Origin: Actinomadura luteofluorescens
GTDB taxonomy: Bacteria; Actinomycetota; Actinomycetes; Streptosporangiales; Streptosporangiaceae
NCBI RefSeq assembly: GCF_013409365.1
Contig: NZ_JACCBA010000001.1
Span: 2,666,001-2,730,000, forward strand
Length of the DNA: 64,000 bases
Direction: 5' to 3'
The notes below the pieces were generated by a model. It had not been told where the DNA came from and did no database searches. It saw nothing but the letters and a program-made list of their open reading frames with translations. The translations under genes were made by a program, and so were the position numbers. Below, piece by piece: positions 19,227 to 28,060 of the stretch (positions are counted from its first letter, which is position 1; every line of letters begins with the position of its first letter).

Positions 19227-19290
19227 CTAACGGAGGTGTCTTCCTTCTGTGCTGAAGGGTGCCCTTTCGGACACGGACGGTCACCGTTAG
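19227..19290. promoter_or_regulatory. Inverted repeat upstream of the methylated-terpene operon
   Basis: Arms CTAACGG (19227-19233) and CCGTTAG (19284-19290) flank a 50-nt AT-richer stretch that also contains a small AAGGG-TG-CCCTT hairpin. The element ends 48 nt before the GPP methyltransferase start and could be a regulator-bound promoter region. No regulator family can be named from it. Confidence 0.35.
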
Positions 19291-19338
19291 CTTTCAACCC
19301 GTGATCCCAAGCCACCGTCCCCGTGGAGGAAAGCGTTC

Positions 19339-20175
19339 ATGACGGCCATCGCCAGCGTCTACCAGCACGACGTCGCCACCTACTGGAACACCGAGCGCAA
19401 CCCGGTCAACCTGCGCCTCGGCGACGTTTCGGGGATCTACCACCACCACTACGGCATCGGCGAGGTGGACTGGTCGGTCCTGGAGACCCCGGAGGACGCC
19501 CGCGAAGAGGCGGTCATCGCCGAGCTGCACCGGCTGGAGAACGCCCAGGCCCGGTTCCTGCTCGAACACCTCGGCGACATCAGGCCCGACCACCGGCTGA
19601 TGGACGCCGGCTCGGGCCGCGGCGGATCCAGCATCATGGCCAACGCCGCCTTCGGCTGCCAGGTCGACGGGGTGTCGATCTCCCAGGCGCAGGTCGACTT
19701 CGCCAACGGGCAGGCCGCCGAGCGCGGCGTGTCCGACAAGGTCCGGTTCCACTTCAAGAACATGCTCGACACCGGGTTCGAGGCGGGGGCGTTCCAGGCG
19801 ATCTGGAACAACGAGTCGACGATGTACACCGTCCTCGACGACCTGTTCGCGGCGCACTCGCGGCTGCTGGCCCGCGGCGGCCGCTATGTCACGATCACCG
19901 GCTGCTACAACGACGTCTACGGGCTGCCGTCCCGGGCGGTGTCGACCATCAACGCCCACTACGTGTGCGACATCCACCCGCGCAGCGCCTACTTCCGCGC
20001 GATGGCGGCCAACCGGCTCGTGCCCGTCACCGTGGTCGACCTGACCGCCGACACCATCCCGTACTGGGAGCTGCGCGAGAAGTCGTCGGTCGCGACCGGC
20101 ATCGAGAGCGCCTTCCTGGAGGCGTACCGCGACGGCAGCTTCCAGTACCTGCTCATCGCCGCCGATCGCATCTGA
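19339..20175 (+). CDS. Geranyl diphosphate 2-C-methyltransferase
   Basis: 278-residue SAM-dependent enzyme that methylates C2 of geranyl diphosphate, the first step to 2-methylisoborneol and related C11 terpenes. It matches the family along its length: N-terminal YWNTERNPVNLRLGD and IYHHHYGIG, SAM loop DAGSGRGGSSIM (residues 89-100), and WNNESTMY with the glutamate E159 equivalent to the base that lies near the substrate in characterised enzymes. GGAGG lies 7 nt before ATG 19339. The terpene cyclase follows 49 nt downstream, as in Streptomyces 2-methylisoborneol operons. Confidence 0.93.
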   Translation: MTAIASVYQHDVATYWNTERNPVNLRLGDVSGIYHHHYGIGEVDWSVLETPEDAREEAVIAELHRLENAQARFLLEHLGDIRPDHRLMDAGSGRGGSSIMANAAFGCQVDGVSISQAQVDFANGQAAERGVSDKVRFHFKNMLDTGFEAGAFQAIWNNESTMYTVLDDLFAAHSRLLARGGRYVTITGCYNDVYGLPSRAVSTINAHYVCDIHPRSAYFRAMAANRLVPVTVVDLTADTIPYWELREKSSVATGIESAFLEAYRDGSFQYLLIAADRI

Positions 20176-20224
20176 ACTTTGGACCCGGACCGGTCGCCTT
20201 CGGGCAGAGGCAGGTGAGCAGACC

Positions 20225-21418
20225 ATGGACACGACGCACCACGGGTGCAGCGGCCGGCGCGCGCCGCACGGCTCGTCCGCGCAACCCCGGCCGGGGCGGC
20301 CGTCCGGGCCGGGGACCGGGGCGGCGGCCCTGCCGTCGCTGATCGCCGCGGCGCGGCCCAGCCGGGAGGTGCCCTACGGCGACCTCCTGGCCGGGCACCA
20401 TCCGCGCCCGGTCGGCGGCGGCGGGCCCGGCTACGTCGAGCGCGCCTGGGGGGACGGGTCGCACTCGCCGCTCTACTGCCCGCTCCCCGAGCGCGCCGAC
20501 GACGCCCTCGCCGCCGAGGTCGACGCCCGGCTGGCCGCCTGGGCGCGCGACCGCGGGTTCGACGACCACGAACTCGACGCGCTGGGCAAGGCGGCCTTCG
20601 GGCGGCTGGTCACCCTCGCCCACCCCGACACCGACGACCCGGACGCCCTGCTCGTCGCCGCCCAGCTGAACGCCGGATGGTGGGCGGCCGACGACTACTA
20701 CGCCGACGACACCGCACTCGGCGCCGTGCCCGCGCGGCTGCCGCAGCGCCTCACCCTGGTGATGGCGGCGATGGACCCGGTCCCATCCGCGGGCGAGTTC
20801 ACCCCGCCGCTGAGCGAGGCCCTCCAGGGGGACGTCGTCCTGCGGATGCTCGGCTCGGCGGTCGGCCACCTGAAGCGCCACGCGTCCCCCGTGCAGGTCC
20901 AGCGGATCTGCTACTCCACGTTCGCCATGTTCGTGAGCTGGACGGCCTACGCGGCCTGGCGCGAGAAGGGCGAGGACCCGCCCGCCTGGGAGTACCTGGC
21001 GGCGCGCCAGCACGACAGCTTCTACACCTCGATGACGCTCATCGACGTCGTCGGCGGCTACGAGGTCCCGGCCCACCTGTACTACGACCCGCGCGTCCGC
21101 CGCGCCGCCTTCCGCGCCGGGACGGCGAGCGTGATCGTCAACGACCTGCACTCGGTGGCCAAGGACGCCGCCGACGAGAACCCGGTCTGCAACCTGGTGC
21201 TGCTGATCGCCGCCGACCGGGGCTGCTCGGTGGAGGAGGCGACCGAGACCGCCGTGCGCGTGCACAACGACCTCGTCCGCGACTTCGAGGCCGGCCACCG
21301 CGAGCTCGCGGGCGTCCCCTCCCCCGAGCTGCAGCGGTTCCTGCGCGGGCTGCGGGCCTGGATGGGCGGCGGCTTCGAATGGCATGCCACCAACCCGCGC
21401 TACCGCGAGGGAGCCTGA
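20225..21418 (+). CDS. 2-methylisoborneol synthase-type terpene cyclase (family 2 encapsulin cargo type)
   Basis: 397-residue class I terpene cyclase that would cyclise 2-methylgeranyl diphosphate. The first Mg2+ motif is DDYYADD at residues 156-162 (DDCYCED in the Streptomyces coelicolor enzyme, from memory) and the NSE triad is NDLHSVAKD at 306-314. Residues 1-50 are disordered and contain SGPGTGAAAL, similar to the conserved segment in the N-terminal cargo domain of encapsulated homologues. The altered first motif leaves open another C11 product such as 2-methylenebornane. Cotranscribed with the methyltransferase; no encapsulin shell gene is found in the neighbourhood. Confidence 0.9.
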   Translation: MDTTHHGCSGRRAPHGSSAQPRPGRPSGPGTGAAALPSLIAAARPSREVPYGDLLAGHHPRPVGGGGPGYVERAWGDGSHSPLYCPLPERADDALAAEVDARLAAWARDRGFDDHELDALGKAAFGRLVTLAHPDTDDPDALLVAAQLNAGWWAADDYYADDTALGAVPARLPQRLTLVMAAMDPVPSAGEFTPPLSEALQGDVVLRMLGSAVGHLKRHASPVQVQRICYSTFAMFVSWTAYAAWREKGEDPPAWEYLAARQHDSFYTSMTLIDVVGGYEVPAHLYYDPRVRRAAFRAGTASVIVNDLHSVAKDAADENPVCNLVLLIAADRGCSVEEATETAVRVHNDLVRDFEAGHRELAGVPSPELQRFLRGLRAWMGGGFEWHATNPRYREGA

Positions 21419-21654
21419 GGGTCCCGCGTCGCGGAGGCGTCCGGCGCCGGGCTTTCCCGAATTCGGGTGACGACCAAATCATGTTCGGTCGAGCGGAACG
21501 TGTTGATGGTTTTGCCACACGGAGTCAAGGGAGCAGCCAAAGGCCGAATGATGCGCAAGTGTGATCCGGCACGACCGACCGGGCGCGCACCGGAAAAGGC
21601 CGCCTGCATTACTCTCTCTGCGTCGCTGTACCCGGGGATGGAGCGAGGCGCACG

Positions 21655-23226
21655 GTGGAATTCCGTATTCTGCGCAAGAGGCTGGGCATCCGGGCGGGGA
21701 GCGGCGAATCCATCGCCGTGCCCCACCCGCACGCCCGCGGGCTGCTGGTGATGCTGCTGCTCGAAGAGGGCCGCCCCGTCCCGGCCGACGTGCTCGTCGA
21801 GCGGCTCGCCGACCCCGTCGGCGCGCCGGACCCCGCCGCGACGCTCACGCGGGCCGTCGGCACCGCGCGGCTCTCGCTCCCGCCCGGCCGCCTCGTCACC
21901 GAGAACGGCGGCTACCGGCTCGTCCTCGACGGGGACGACGACCTGGACCTGAGCCGGTTCCGGGCCCTCGCCGCGGACGCCCGGCGCCTGCGCGCCTCCG
22001 ACGCCGCGTCCGCGATCGCCGAGTACGAGAGCGCGCTGGCTCTGTGGGGCGAGGAACCGCTGGGCGACCTGCCCGCCGCCGGAGCCCTGGACGCGACCCG
22101 GCGGGCGCTCGTCGGCGAGCGCGGCCAGGTGCGCGAGGAATTAGCAGAGGTGAAGCTCTCCCAGGGCCGGCACCACGACCTCATCGGGCCCGCGCACGGC
22201 TGGGTCGCGCAGGAGCCGTCGAACGAGCATCTGCGGAGCCTGCTGATGCTCGCGCTGCACCGGGCCGGGCGCAAGGACGAGGCGCTGCGCCTGTTCGAGG
22301 AGGCGGAGGACCTGCTGGCACCGGCCGGGCCCGGGCCCGCCCTCCGGCGGACCGCCGCACAGATCGGCCGCGACGACCCGGGCCTGGACTACCGGCCCCG
22401 CCCCGTCCTGGTGCCGCTTCCCGCGGACCGGGCCGCCGACCTGTCCATCGACACCCTCCAGGCCTCCCCCGCCCGCATCTACGACTACTACCTCGGCGGC
22501 AAGGACAACTACGCCGTCGACCGCGCGGCCGCCGAAGAGATCATGAAGACGGTGCCCGACGCCCCCGCCGCGGCCCGCGCCAACCGCGACTTCCTGACCC
22601 GCGCCGTGCGCCACCTGGCGCAGGCCGGCATCCGGCAGTTCATCGACGTCGGGACCGGCCTGCCCACGCAGGGCAACGTCCACGAGATCGCCCGTGACGC
22701 CGCTCCGGACGCCCGCGTGGTGTACGTCGACAACGACCCCGTCGTGCTGGCGCACGGCCGGGCCCTGCTGGAGGGCAGCCCCAGCGTCGCGGTCATCGAG
22801 GGCGATCTGCGCCGTCCCGAGGAGCTGCTGGCCGACCCGCGGCTGAACGAGCTGATCGACCTGCGCGAGCCGGTGGGCCTGCTGCTGGTGGCCGTCCTGC
22901 ACTTCGTCCACGACGACCACGACCCCGCCGGGCTCGTCGTGCGGCTCGCCGGGCGGCTGCCGTCCGGCAGCCACGTGGTGGTCTCCCACGGCTACGACGG
23001 CGGCATGGACCCCGGCGACACCGAGCACTCCCGGGCCGTCTACCGCAGGTCGAAGCTGCCGATCTACTCGCGCGGCCCCGAGGAGGTGGCCCGCTGCTTC
23101 GCCGGGCTGGAGATCCTCGACCCCGGCATCGTGTGGGTCCCGCAATGGGGCCGCCCGCACCCGGCGCGGCCCGCGCGGGACCCGCAGTGGAGCCACTTCA
23201 TCGGGGCCGTCGCCCGCAAGCCCTGA
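21655..23226 (+). CDS. BTAD-domain (SARP-like) / SAM-dependent methyltransferase fusion protein
   Basis: 523 residues with two parts. Residues ~1-90 resemble a reduced winged-helix region of SARP regulators (GRLVTENGGYRLVL) and ~95-230 a bacterial transcriptional-activation (BTAD) helical repeat domain (AIAEYESALALWGEEPLGDL, LMLALHRAGRKDEALRLFEEAE). Residues ~260-523 are a complete actinobacterial DUF574-type methyltransferase, with its hallmark SPARIYDYYLGGKDNYAVDR, the SAM loop FIDVGTGLPTQGN and VVYVDNDPVVLAH. GTG 21655 has GGAGCGAGG upstream. It could be a regulator that senses or uses SAM; the start codon region of the DNA-binding part is short, so DNA binding is uncertain. Confidence 0.82.
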   Translation: MEFRILRKRLGIRAGSGESIAVPHPHARGLLVMLLLEEGRPVPADVLVERLADPVGAPDPAATLTRAVGTARLSLPPGRLVTENGGYRLVLDGDDDLDLSRFRALAADARRLRASDAASAIAEYESALALWGEEPLGDLPAAGALDATRRALVGERGQVREELAEVKLSQGRHHDLIGPAHGWVAQEPSNEHLRSLLMLALHRAGRKDEALRLFEEAEDLLAPAGPGPALRRTAAQIGRDDPGLDYRPRPVLVPLPADRAADLSIDTLQASPARIYDYYLGGKDNYAVDRAAAEEIMKTVPDAPAAARANRDFLTRAVRHLAQAGIRQFIDVGTGLPTQGNVHEIARDAAPDARVVYVDNDPVVLAHGRALLEGSPSVAVIEGDLRRPEELLADPRLNELIDLREPVGLLLVAVLHFVHDDHDPAGLVVRLAGRLPSGSHVVVSHGYDGGMDPGDTEHSRAVYRRSKLPIYSRGPEEVARCFAGLEILDPGIVWVPQWGRPHPARPARDPQWSHFIGAVARKP

Positions 23227-23240
23227 CCGGCCGGCCCGCC

Positions 23241-24437
23241 TCACCCCGCCCTGAGAGTGATCACGGTCGGCAGCTCGGCGAACCCGCGCACGTACGGCGA
23301 GTTGACGCGCCGGGCCCCGGCCTCGTCGATGTCGTAGTCGGCGGTGCGGGCCGCGAGCTCCTCCAGCGCGACCCGGGCCTCCAGCCGGGCCAGGTGCGCG
23401 CCGATGCAGTAGTGCCGCCCCGACCCGAAACTGATCTTGGCGGTGGTGTCGCGGCCCAGGTCGAACCGGTCGGGATCGGCGAACGCGCGCGGGTCGCGGT
23501 TCGCCGCGCCGATCAGCAGCAGCATGCGGGCCCCGGCGGGGACGGTCACGCCGTGCAGGGTGAACTCCCCGGTCACCGTCCGCCCGTCGGCCTGCGCCGG
23601 CGCCTCCAGGCGCAGCGTCTCCTCGATCCAGTCGCCGACCCGCCCGAACGCCCCGGACGGCCGGTCCAGATGCCGCCAGGCGCAGTGCCAGGCACCCGAG
23701 ATCAGGTTCGTGGCCGTCTCGTTCCCGGCCGCGATCAGGATGAACAGCACCCCCATGATCTCGGCCTCGGTCAGGTGGTCGCGGCCCTCGGCGACGTCCA
23801 GCAGCGCCGACGCGAGGTCGTCGCGGCGCCGCGCCCGGCGCTCGGCGATCAGGCCGCGGAAGTAGCCCACCAGGGCGGGGATCGCGTCGCGGCCCGCCTC
23901 GGTCACGTCCCGCACGCCCTGCTCGTGGTGGACGATCGCGTCTGCCAGCCGCCGCAGCTCGCCGCGGTCGGCCTCCGGGACGCCGACCAGCTCGGAGATG
24001 ACGTCCATCGGCAGCAGCGCCGCGAAGTCGGCCACGAGGTCCAGCTCCGCGCCGCCCGGCCCGGCGCCGGCCAGCGCCCGGTCCAGGTGGCCGCGCGCGA
24101 TGCCGCGGACCCGCTGCTCCAGCTCGGCGACGCGGCGCGGCGTGAACGCCTTCGCCACGAGCCCGCGCATCCGGGTGTGCTCCGGCGGGTCCATCGCGAG
24201 GAACGACGCGTGCGTCCGCGCCTTCGGGCCCCACACCGACGGCTCCAGCAGGATCCCGTTCGCGCTGGAGAAGCGCCGGAAGTCCCGGAACGCCGCGGTC
24301 ACGTCCGCGTGCCGCGACAGGACCCAGAAATCCTCCTCGTCATTTCGGTAGACGGGCGCGTCCTCTCTTAACTGCGCGTAAACCGGATAAGGGTCCTGCT
24401 GAATTCCGTAGTCGTACAGGCTGTACCGCACACCCAT
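23241..24437 (-). CDS. Cytochrome P450
   Basis: 398-residue soluble bacterial P450. The I-helix motif is AAGNETAT (237-243), the K-helix ETLR (273-276), the PERF-like region DPDRFDLGRD, and the haem loop FGSGRHYCIGAHLA with the thiolate Cys344. GGAGG precedes ATG 24437. The gene is convergent with the BTAD-methyltransferase fusion and close to the C11 terpene pair, so oxidation of a bornane-type product is a reasonable but unproven role; bacterial P450s acting on bornane skeletons (such as P450cam) are known. The region between the I-helix and K-helix is slightly short for the family. Confidence 0.92.
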   Translation of the reverse strand: MGVRYSLYDYGIQQDPYPVYAQLREDAPVYRNDEEDFWVLSRHADVTAAFRDFRRFSSANGILLEPSVWGPKARTHASFLAMDPPEHTRMRGLVAKAFTPRRVAELEQRVRGIARGHLDRALAGAGPGGAELDLVADFAALLPMDVISELVGVPEADRGELRRLADAIVHHEQGVRDVTEAGRDAIPALVGYFRGLIAERRARRRDDLASALLDVAEGRDHLTEAEIMGVLFILIAAGNETATNLISGAWHCAWRHLDRPSGAFGRVGDWIEETLRLEAPAQADGRTVTGEFTLHGVTVPAGARMLLLIGAANRDPRAFADPDRFDLGRDTTAKISFGSGRHYCIGAHLARLEARVALEELAARTADYDIDEAGARRVNSPYVRGFAELPTVITLRAG

Positions 24438-24538
24438 CGCAGCCTCCTACCGCCATCGAAAGCCGCGCGCCGACCAGCATCCGCTTTCGGCGCCCTCCCC
24501 CCAACCCCAGCACATCATGAACCGGCCCAGGTGACCGA

Positions 24539-24691
24539 TTACGGCCACCCCGCGGTGGACCGTGCCACACCTCCCAAACCCAGCGGGCCCGCGTAATGGT
24601 CGAAGAACAGGCGGGCCACCAGGTCGCCGCGGGACGCCGCACCCGACTTGGCGAAGATCGACTTCAGGTGGTCCTGGACGGTGCAGCTCAC
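24539..24691 (-). pseudogene. C-terminal fragment of a LuxR-family regulator
   Basis: The minus strand encodes TVQDHLKSIFAKSGAASRGD followed by LVARLFFDHYA and a stop at 24539. This is the end of a LuxR-type helix-turn-helix (the helix normally preceded by VSPHTVQDHLKSIF). The reading frame is open for only about 50 codons and no sensor or N-terminal HTH part is found upstream, where the frame breaks. The fragment fills most of the 338-nt gap between the P450 gene and the next gene; the rest of the gap shows nothing I recognise. Confidence 0.6.
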
Positions 24692-24775
24692 GCCGGCTGG
24701 CCACCCCGGAGACCGAGGATCCCGCGCGCGCCGTCCAGCACCTGCGCTACCGCGTCCTGCGCCCCTGAGCGGGGT

Positions 24776-25825
24776 TCAGCGCGGCAGCCGAAGGTCCGTG
24801 CAGCCGTGCCGCTTGGCGGCGCGCTCGGCGAAGGCGCGCAGCGAGGCCTTCAGGAACGACTTCGTCGGGGCCGCGTACTCGGTGGCATGGGCGACGAAAA
24901 GCGCCCGTGCGGTGCTCCCAGGGCAACGCGCGGTGGCCCAGGCGTCGGCGGCGTGGAGACCGGACTCGGCCTTGGTGCCGTAACCGTCGCTGCCGTATCC
25001 GCCGTCGTACCTGATGGTCCGCAGCCGCTGCGCGTACGGGCCGAAGTTCGCGTGGAAGTGGTACGCCGCCGCGGAGAAGGCCACGGTCTTGCCGAGGACG
25101 CACTCCTCGACCGGCGCCGTCCCGGTGCCGTCCGTCTTCTTGATCCAGTTGACCTCGCCCCGGTCCACGGCGGTCGCGACGGGGATGCCGGCGCAGGTGC
25201 CCGTCACGTTCTCGGGGACCGTCTCCCCGTCCGGCCGCGGTACGGGCGGTACCGCACCGCCGGGCTTGGCGTCGCATCCGTAGTGGCGGGCGGCCCGCAC
25301 CGCTGTGGCGGTGACGAGCCGGGCCGCCTGGCGCGCCTCGGCCGGGCCCGCGAGCGCCTCATCGGAATCCGCGGCCACCAGCACGGACGAGCGCCGATCG
25401 GCGCAGGGCAGGACGACCGCGGTGTTGCGCAGATCGGTGTAGCCCTCCCAGCCGCCGCCCAGCGCCACCGGCTGTTCGGCGGAGCCACGGTGCAGGAGGG
25501 TGAGGAACCCGGCGGCATCCCCGTCGTTCGTCACCGTGTCGGCGACGTCCCCGATGACGAGGCTCAGCCCGGCGACCTTGCACTGCTCCCAGCGCAGGCC
25601 GTCATGCTCCGGGACGTGGCGGTCGCGGCCGAGGCGGCTCTCCTCGTGACCGGTGAAGACGGCGGACTCGGCCTCGGGGACGAGCCCCTGGCAGAAACCG
25701 GCGAGCCTGTCCCGGTAGCGCCAGTCCCTGCCGGTGTCGCTGAGCCGGTACCAGCCGAACGCGGCCACGGCGATCACCACCAGCGGCACCACCCCGAACA
25801 GTCCCACCCGCCGCAGCACCGGCAT
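24776..25825 (-). CDS. Membrane-anchored extracellular protein, unknown function
   Basis: 349 residues from ATG 25825, which has a GGAG-containing leader. A single N-terminal helix (VGLFGVVPLVVIAVAAFGW) is followed by an extracellular domain with eight or so cysteines in pairs (GFCQGLVP, WEQCKVAG, LPCADRR, HYGCDAK, GTCAGIP, EECVLGK, ARCPGST, RHGCTDL). The pattern FCQGL...C...C resembles lipoprotein-like or anchored proteins that are repeated in many actinomycete genomes; I do not recognise the family. An in-frame GTG at 25870 would add 15 residues. Neighbours give no functional hint. Confidence 0.7.
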   Translation of the reverse strand: MPVLRRVGLFGVVPLVVIAVAAFGWYRLSDTGRDWRYRDRLAGFCQGLVPEAESAVFTGHEESRLGRDRHVPEHDGLRWEQCKVAGLSLVIGDVADTVTNDGDAAGFLTLLHRGSAEQPVALGGGWEGYTDLRNTAVVLPCADRRSSVLVAADSDEALAGPAEARQAARLVTATAVRAARHYGCDAKPGGAVPPVPRPDGETVPENVTGTCAGIPVATAVDRGEVNWIKKTDGTGTAPVEECVLGKTVAFSAAAYHFHANFGPYAQRLRTIRYDGGYGSDGYGTKAESGLHAADAWATARCPGSTARALFVAHATEYAAPTKSFLKASLRAFAERAAKRHGCTDLRLPR

Positions 25826-26007
25826 CCGCTCCGCGCCCCGCTTCCGGTCGGCCGCAAACCCCTCCGGCACACGGCACAAAGCCCTCTTCCTATCGGCACC
25901 GGCATGCACCGTCAAAACCCGTGCCAGGTGCCGTTGAGTACCGCAACGCGCGGACCTGAGTAGGCGCACGGATCGATCAAGCGGCCGGAAGCCTGTTCAC
26001 TGAGGTC

Positions 26008-26355
26008 GTGACCACACAGAACACCGCCGCGGGCTCCCGGAAGCGCTCAGGCTGGCGAGTCGCCGCCGCGACCGCGCTCGCCCTGCTCCTCCCCGTCACC
26101 GTGCTCGCCTGGATCTGCGTGCTCGCGACCCCCGAGTACGGCCGGTGCCTCACCTACGGGGAGCAGTGCGACCCGGCCTCGGACGTCCTCCTGCCGATCG
26201 CCTGGTGGTCCTTCTGGGCCAGCGGCGCCGCCGGTGTCGCCGCACTGCTCCTCCGGTCCACCTGGACGGTGACCGCCCGAATCCGCCCGGCCCTGGTCCT
26301 GGGTCAGATGGCCCTCGCGATAGCGACCCCGGCAGCCGTAATGGCCAGCGCCTGA
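26008..26355 (+). CDS. Small membrane protein, unknown function
   Basis: 115 residues from GTG 26008, with three predicted membrane helices (VAAATALALLLPVTVLAWIC, PIAWWSFWASGAAGVAALLL, LVLGQMALAIATPAAVMAS) and two cysteines in the loop RCLTYGEQCDPAS between helices 1 and 2. No family recognised. It diverges from the anchored protein at 24776-25825 and ends 70 nt before the ECF sigma gene. Confidence 0.6.
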   Translation: MTTQNTAAGSRKRSGWRVAAATALALLLPVTVLAWICVLATPEYGRCLTYGEQCDPASDVLLPIAWWSFWASGAAGVAALLLRSTWTVTARIRPALVLGQMALAIATPAAVMASA

Positions 26356-26425
26356 CCCCGGCCCCGGCCGCGCCGAGTGAGGTAGGTCACGGGAACCCGG
26401 CCGGTCCGGTGAACAGTCCCTGCGT

Positions 26426-27067
26426 GTGGAGATGAGTATGCGTGCCCGGGTGCACGCCGGGGATCCGGATGCGTTCAGAGAGCTGTTCGACGAACATGTG
26501 CGCTCGGTCTACAACCACGCCTTCCGTCTGACCGGGAACTGGTCGACGGCGGAGGACGTGGTGTCATTGACCTTCCTGGAGTCGTGGCGCCTTCGCGAGA
26601 GGGTCGACGTCGACGTCGAGGGGTCGCTGCGTCCCTGGCTGCTGGGCATCGCCACCAACGTCGCCCGCAACGTGCGCCGCGCCGCCCGGCGCCACGACGG
26701 CGCGCTGGCGCGGCTTCCGAAGGGCGGCGTGGTCCCGGACTTCACCGACGAGACCGCGGGCCGCATCGACGATCGCGAGCGGCTCGCCCTGATGCGCAAG
26801 GCACTGGCGGCGCTGCGCGAGCCCGAGCGCGAGGTGCTGGCGCTGTGCGTCTGGTCGGGGCTCGGCTACGCCGAGGCCGCCGAAGCGCTCGGTGTGCCGG
26901 TCGGCACGGTGCGTTCCCGGCTGTCGCGCGCACGCAGGAAGCTCGACAGGCTCACGACCGGAGGAGTGCGGTCGCCCGGAGAAGACCGGGAACCGCCTTC
27001 CGGCCACGGACAGCAAGAGGGTGACCGCGAGATCGCGGTCCGGTCCGCTCAGGAGAAGACCCGATGA
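26426..27067 (+). CDS. ECF-type RNA polymerase sigma factor
   Basis: 213 residues. Region 2 reads FRELFDEHVRSVYNHAFRLTGNWSTAEDVVSLTFLESWR in the usual order (core DAEDVVS-type motif present as TAEDVVSLTFLESW), and region 4 has LREPEREVLALCVWSGLGYAEAAEALGVPVGTVRSRLSRAR (quoted in part: VPVGTVRSRLSRAR). The C-terminal ~35 residues are polar. GTG 26426 is used; ATG 26432 is two codons later. The stop overlaps the next start (ATGA). It forms the frequent actinomycete pair of ECF sigma with a CU044_5270 membrane protein, which may act as its anti-sigma factor. A GGGAAC-like element about 35 nt upstream could be an autoregulated -35 box. Confidence 0.92.
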   Translation: MEMSMRARVHAGDPDAFRELFDEHVRSVYNHAFRLTGNWSTAEDVVSLTFLESWRLRERVDVDVEGSLRPWLLGIATNVARNVRRAARRHDGALARLPKGGVVPDFTDETAGRIDDRERLALMRKALAALREPEREVLALCVWSGLGYAEAAEALGVPVGTVRSRLSRARRKLDRLTTGGVRSPGEDREPPSGHGQQEGDREIAVRSAQEKTR

Positions 27068-28035
27068 ATTCCACCCCGATCCAGCCGAATCCGAACGAGC
27101 GCGAGGAGCTGGCCCGGCTGCTGCCGGCGCCGGTGGAGCGGGATCTCCCGGGCGACCGCCGCCAACGACTCCAGGAGTTCGTGATGAGCGAGATCCAGCA
27201 GGACCTTCGATCGACCGAGCAGGCCCCGCCCCGCCCCTCAGGACGGCGGCGCGTCCTCCTCGCCGCGGCGGGGACCGCCGTCACCGCCGCCGTCGCCGCA
27301 GTGGTGATCGGCACCGTCGGCGCCGGAGGGAGCGGCCGGCCGGACGAGGGTCCGGGCGCGTCCGCCCCGTCCGCACCGTCGGGCCGGCAGGTCCTGCTCG
27401 TGGCCGCCGCGAGCGCGGCGAAGGTCCCGGCGGGCGGCGGCGCGTACTGGCACGTCAAGACGACGTCCACCGCTCGTGAGGGCGGCGCCCGCACCTCGCT
27501 GGAGAGCTGGACCGGGCGCGACGGCCGAATCTGGTGGAAGGGGGAGAAGACCGGAGGCAAAGTGGTCGTGCTCACCCAGCCTGCTCCGTTCCGGCTCGGT
27601 GGGCCCGCCGTGAGCCTCGCCCAGCTCCAGAGCCTGCCGAGCACTCCCGGCGAGCTGAAGGCGTGGATCGCCGCCGCCGTGAAGCGGAGCGACGTCAGGA
27701 CCGCCACCGGCCGCCCCGACGCCGCCGCGCGGGAGCGCTCCGTCTTCGACGGGCTGCTCTCCCTGGTCTCCCAGCTGCCGGCCCCGCCGAGGGTCCGCGC
27801 AGCCGCCTTCCGCGCGATCGCCTCCTACCCCGGTGTCAAGGACCTCGGTGCGGTCAAGGGCGGGCAGGGTTTGTCGATCTCCTTCGGCGGAGGCGGGGAA
27901 GCACACCTGGTCGTCGATCCGAAGACGTCCCGGATCACCGACACCGACTTCTTCGTCTCGGCCGACGGCGCGCGGGTCGCGGTACCCGGCGGCGCAGCGA
28001 TCGTGGCCGAGTGGACGGACCAGGCCCCCAGGTAG
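27064..28035 (+). CDS. CU044_5270 family membrane protein, putative anti-sigma factor
   Basis: 323 residues. The N-terminal cytoplasmic part (ELARLLPAPVERDLPGDRRQRLQEF) is followed by RRR and one membrane helix (VLLAAAGTAVTAAVAAVVIG, about residues 62-82), then an extracellular domain of about 225 residues with AYWHVKTTST and ESWTGRDGRIWWKGEK, the family's hallmarks. Coupling by ATGA overlap to the ECF sigma gene and this topology suggest an anti-sigma or sensor role; no zinc-binding HxxxCxxC motif is present, so it is not a ZAS-type anti-sigma factor. Confidence 0.85.
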   Translation: MNSTPIQPNPNEREELARLLPAPVERDLPGDRRQRLQEFVMSEIQQDLRSTEQAPPRPSGRRRVLLAAAGTAVTAAVAAVVIGTVGAGGSGRPDEGPGASAPSAPSGRQVLLVAAASAAKVPAGGGAYWHVKTTSTAREGGARTSLESWTGRDGRIWWKGEKTGGKVVVLTQPAPFRLGGPAVSLAQLQSLPSTPGELKAWIAAAVKRSDVRTATGRPDAAARERSVFDGLLSLVSQLPAPPRVRAAAFRAIASYPGVKDLGAVKGGQGLSISFGGGGEAHLVVDPKTSRITDTDFFVSADGARVAVPGGAAIVAEWTDQAPR

Positions 28036-28060
28036 CCCGGTCCGCGCGGGGAGAGGCCTC

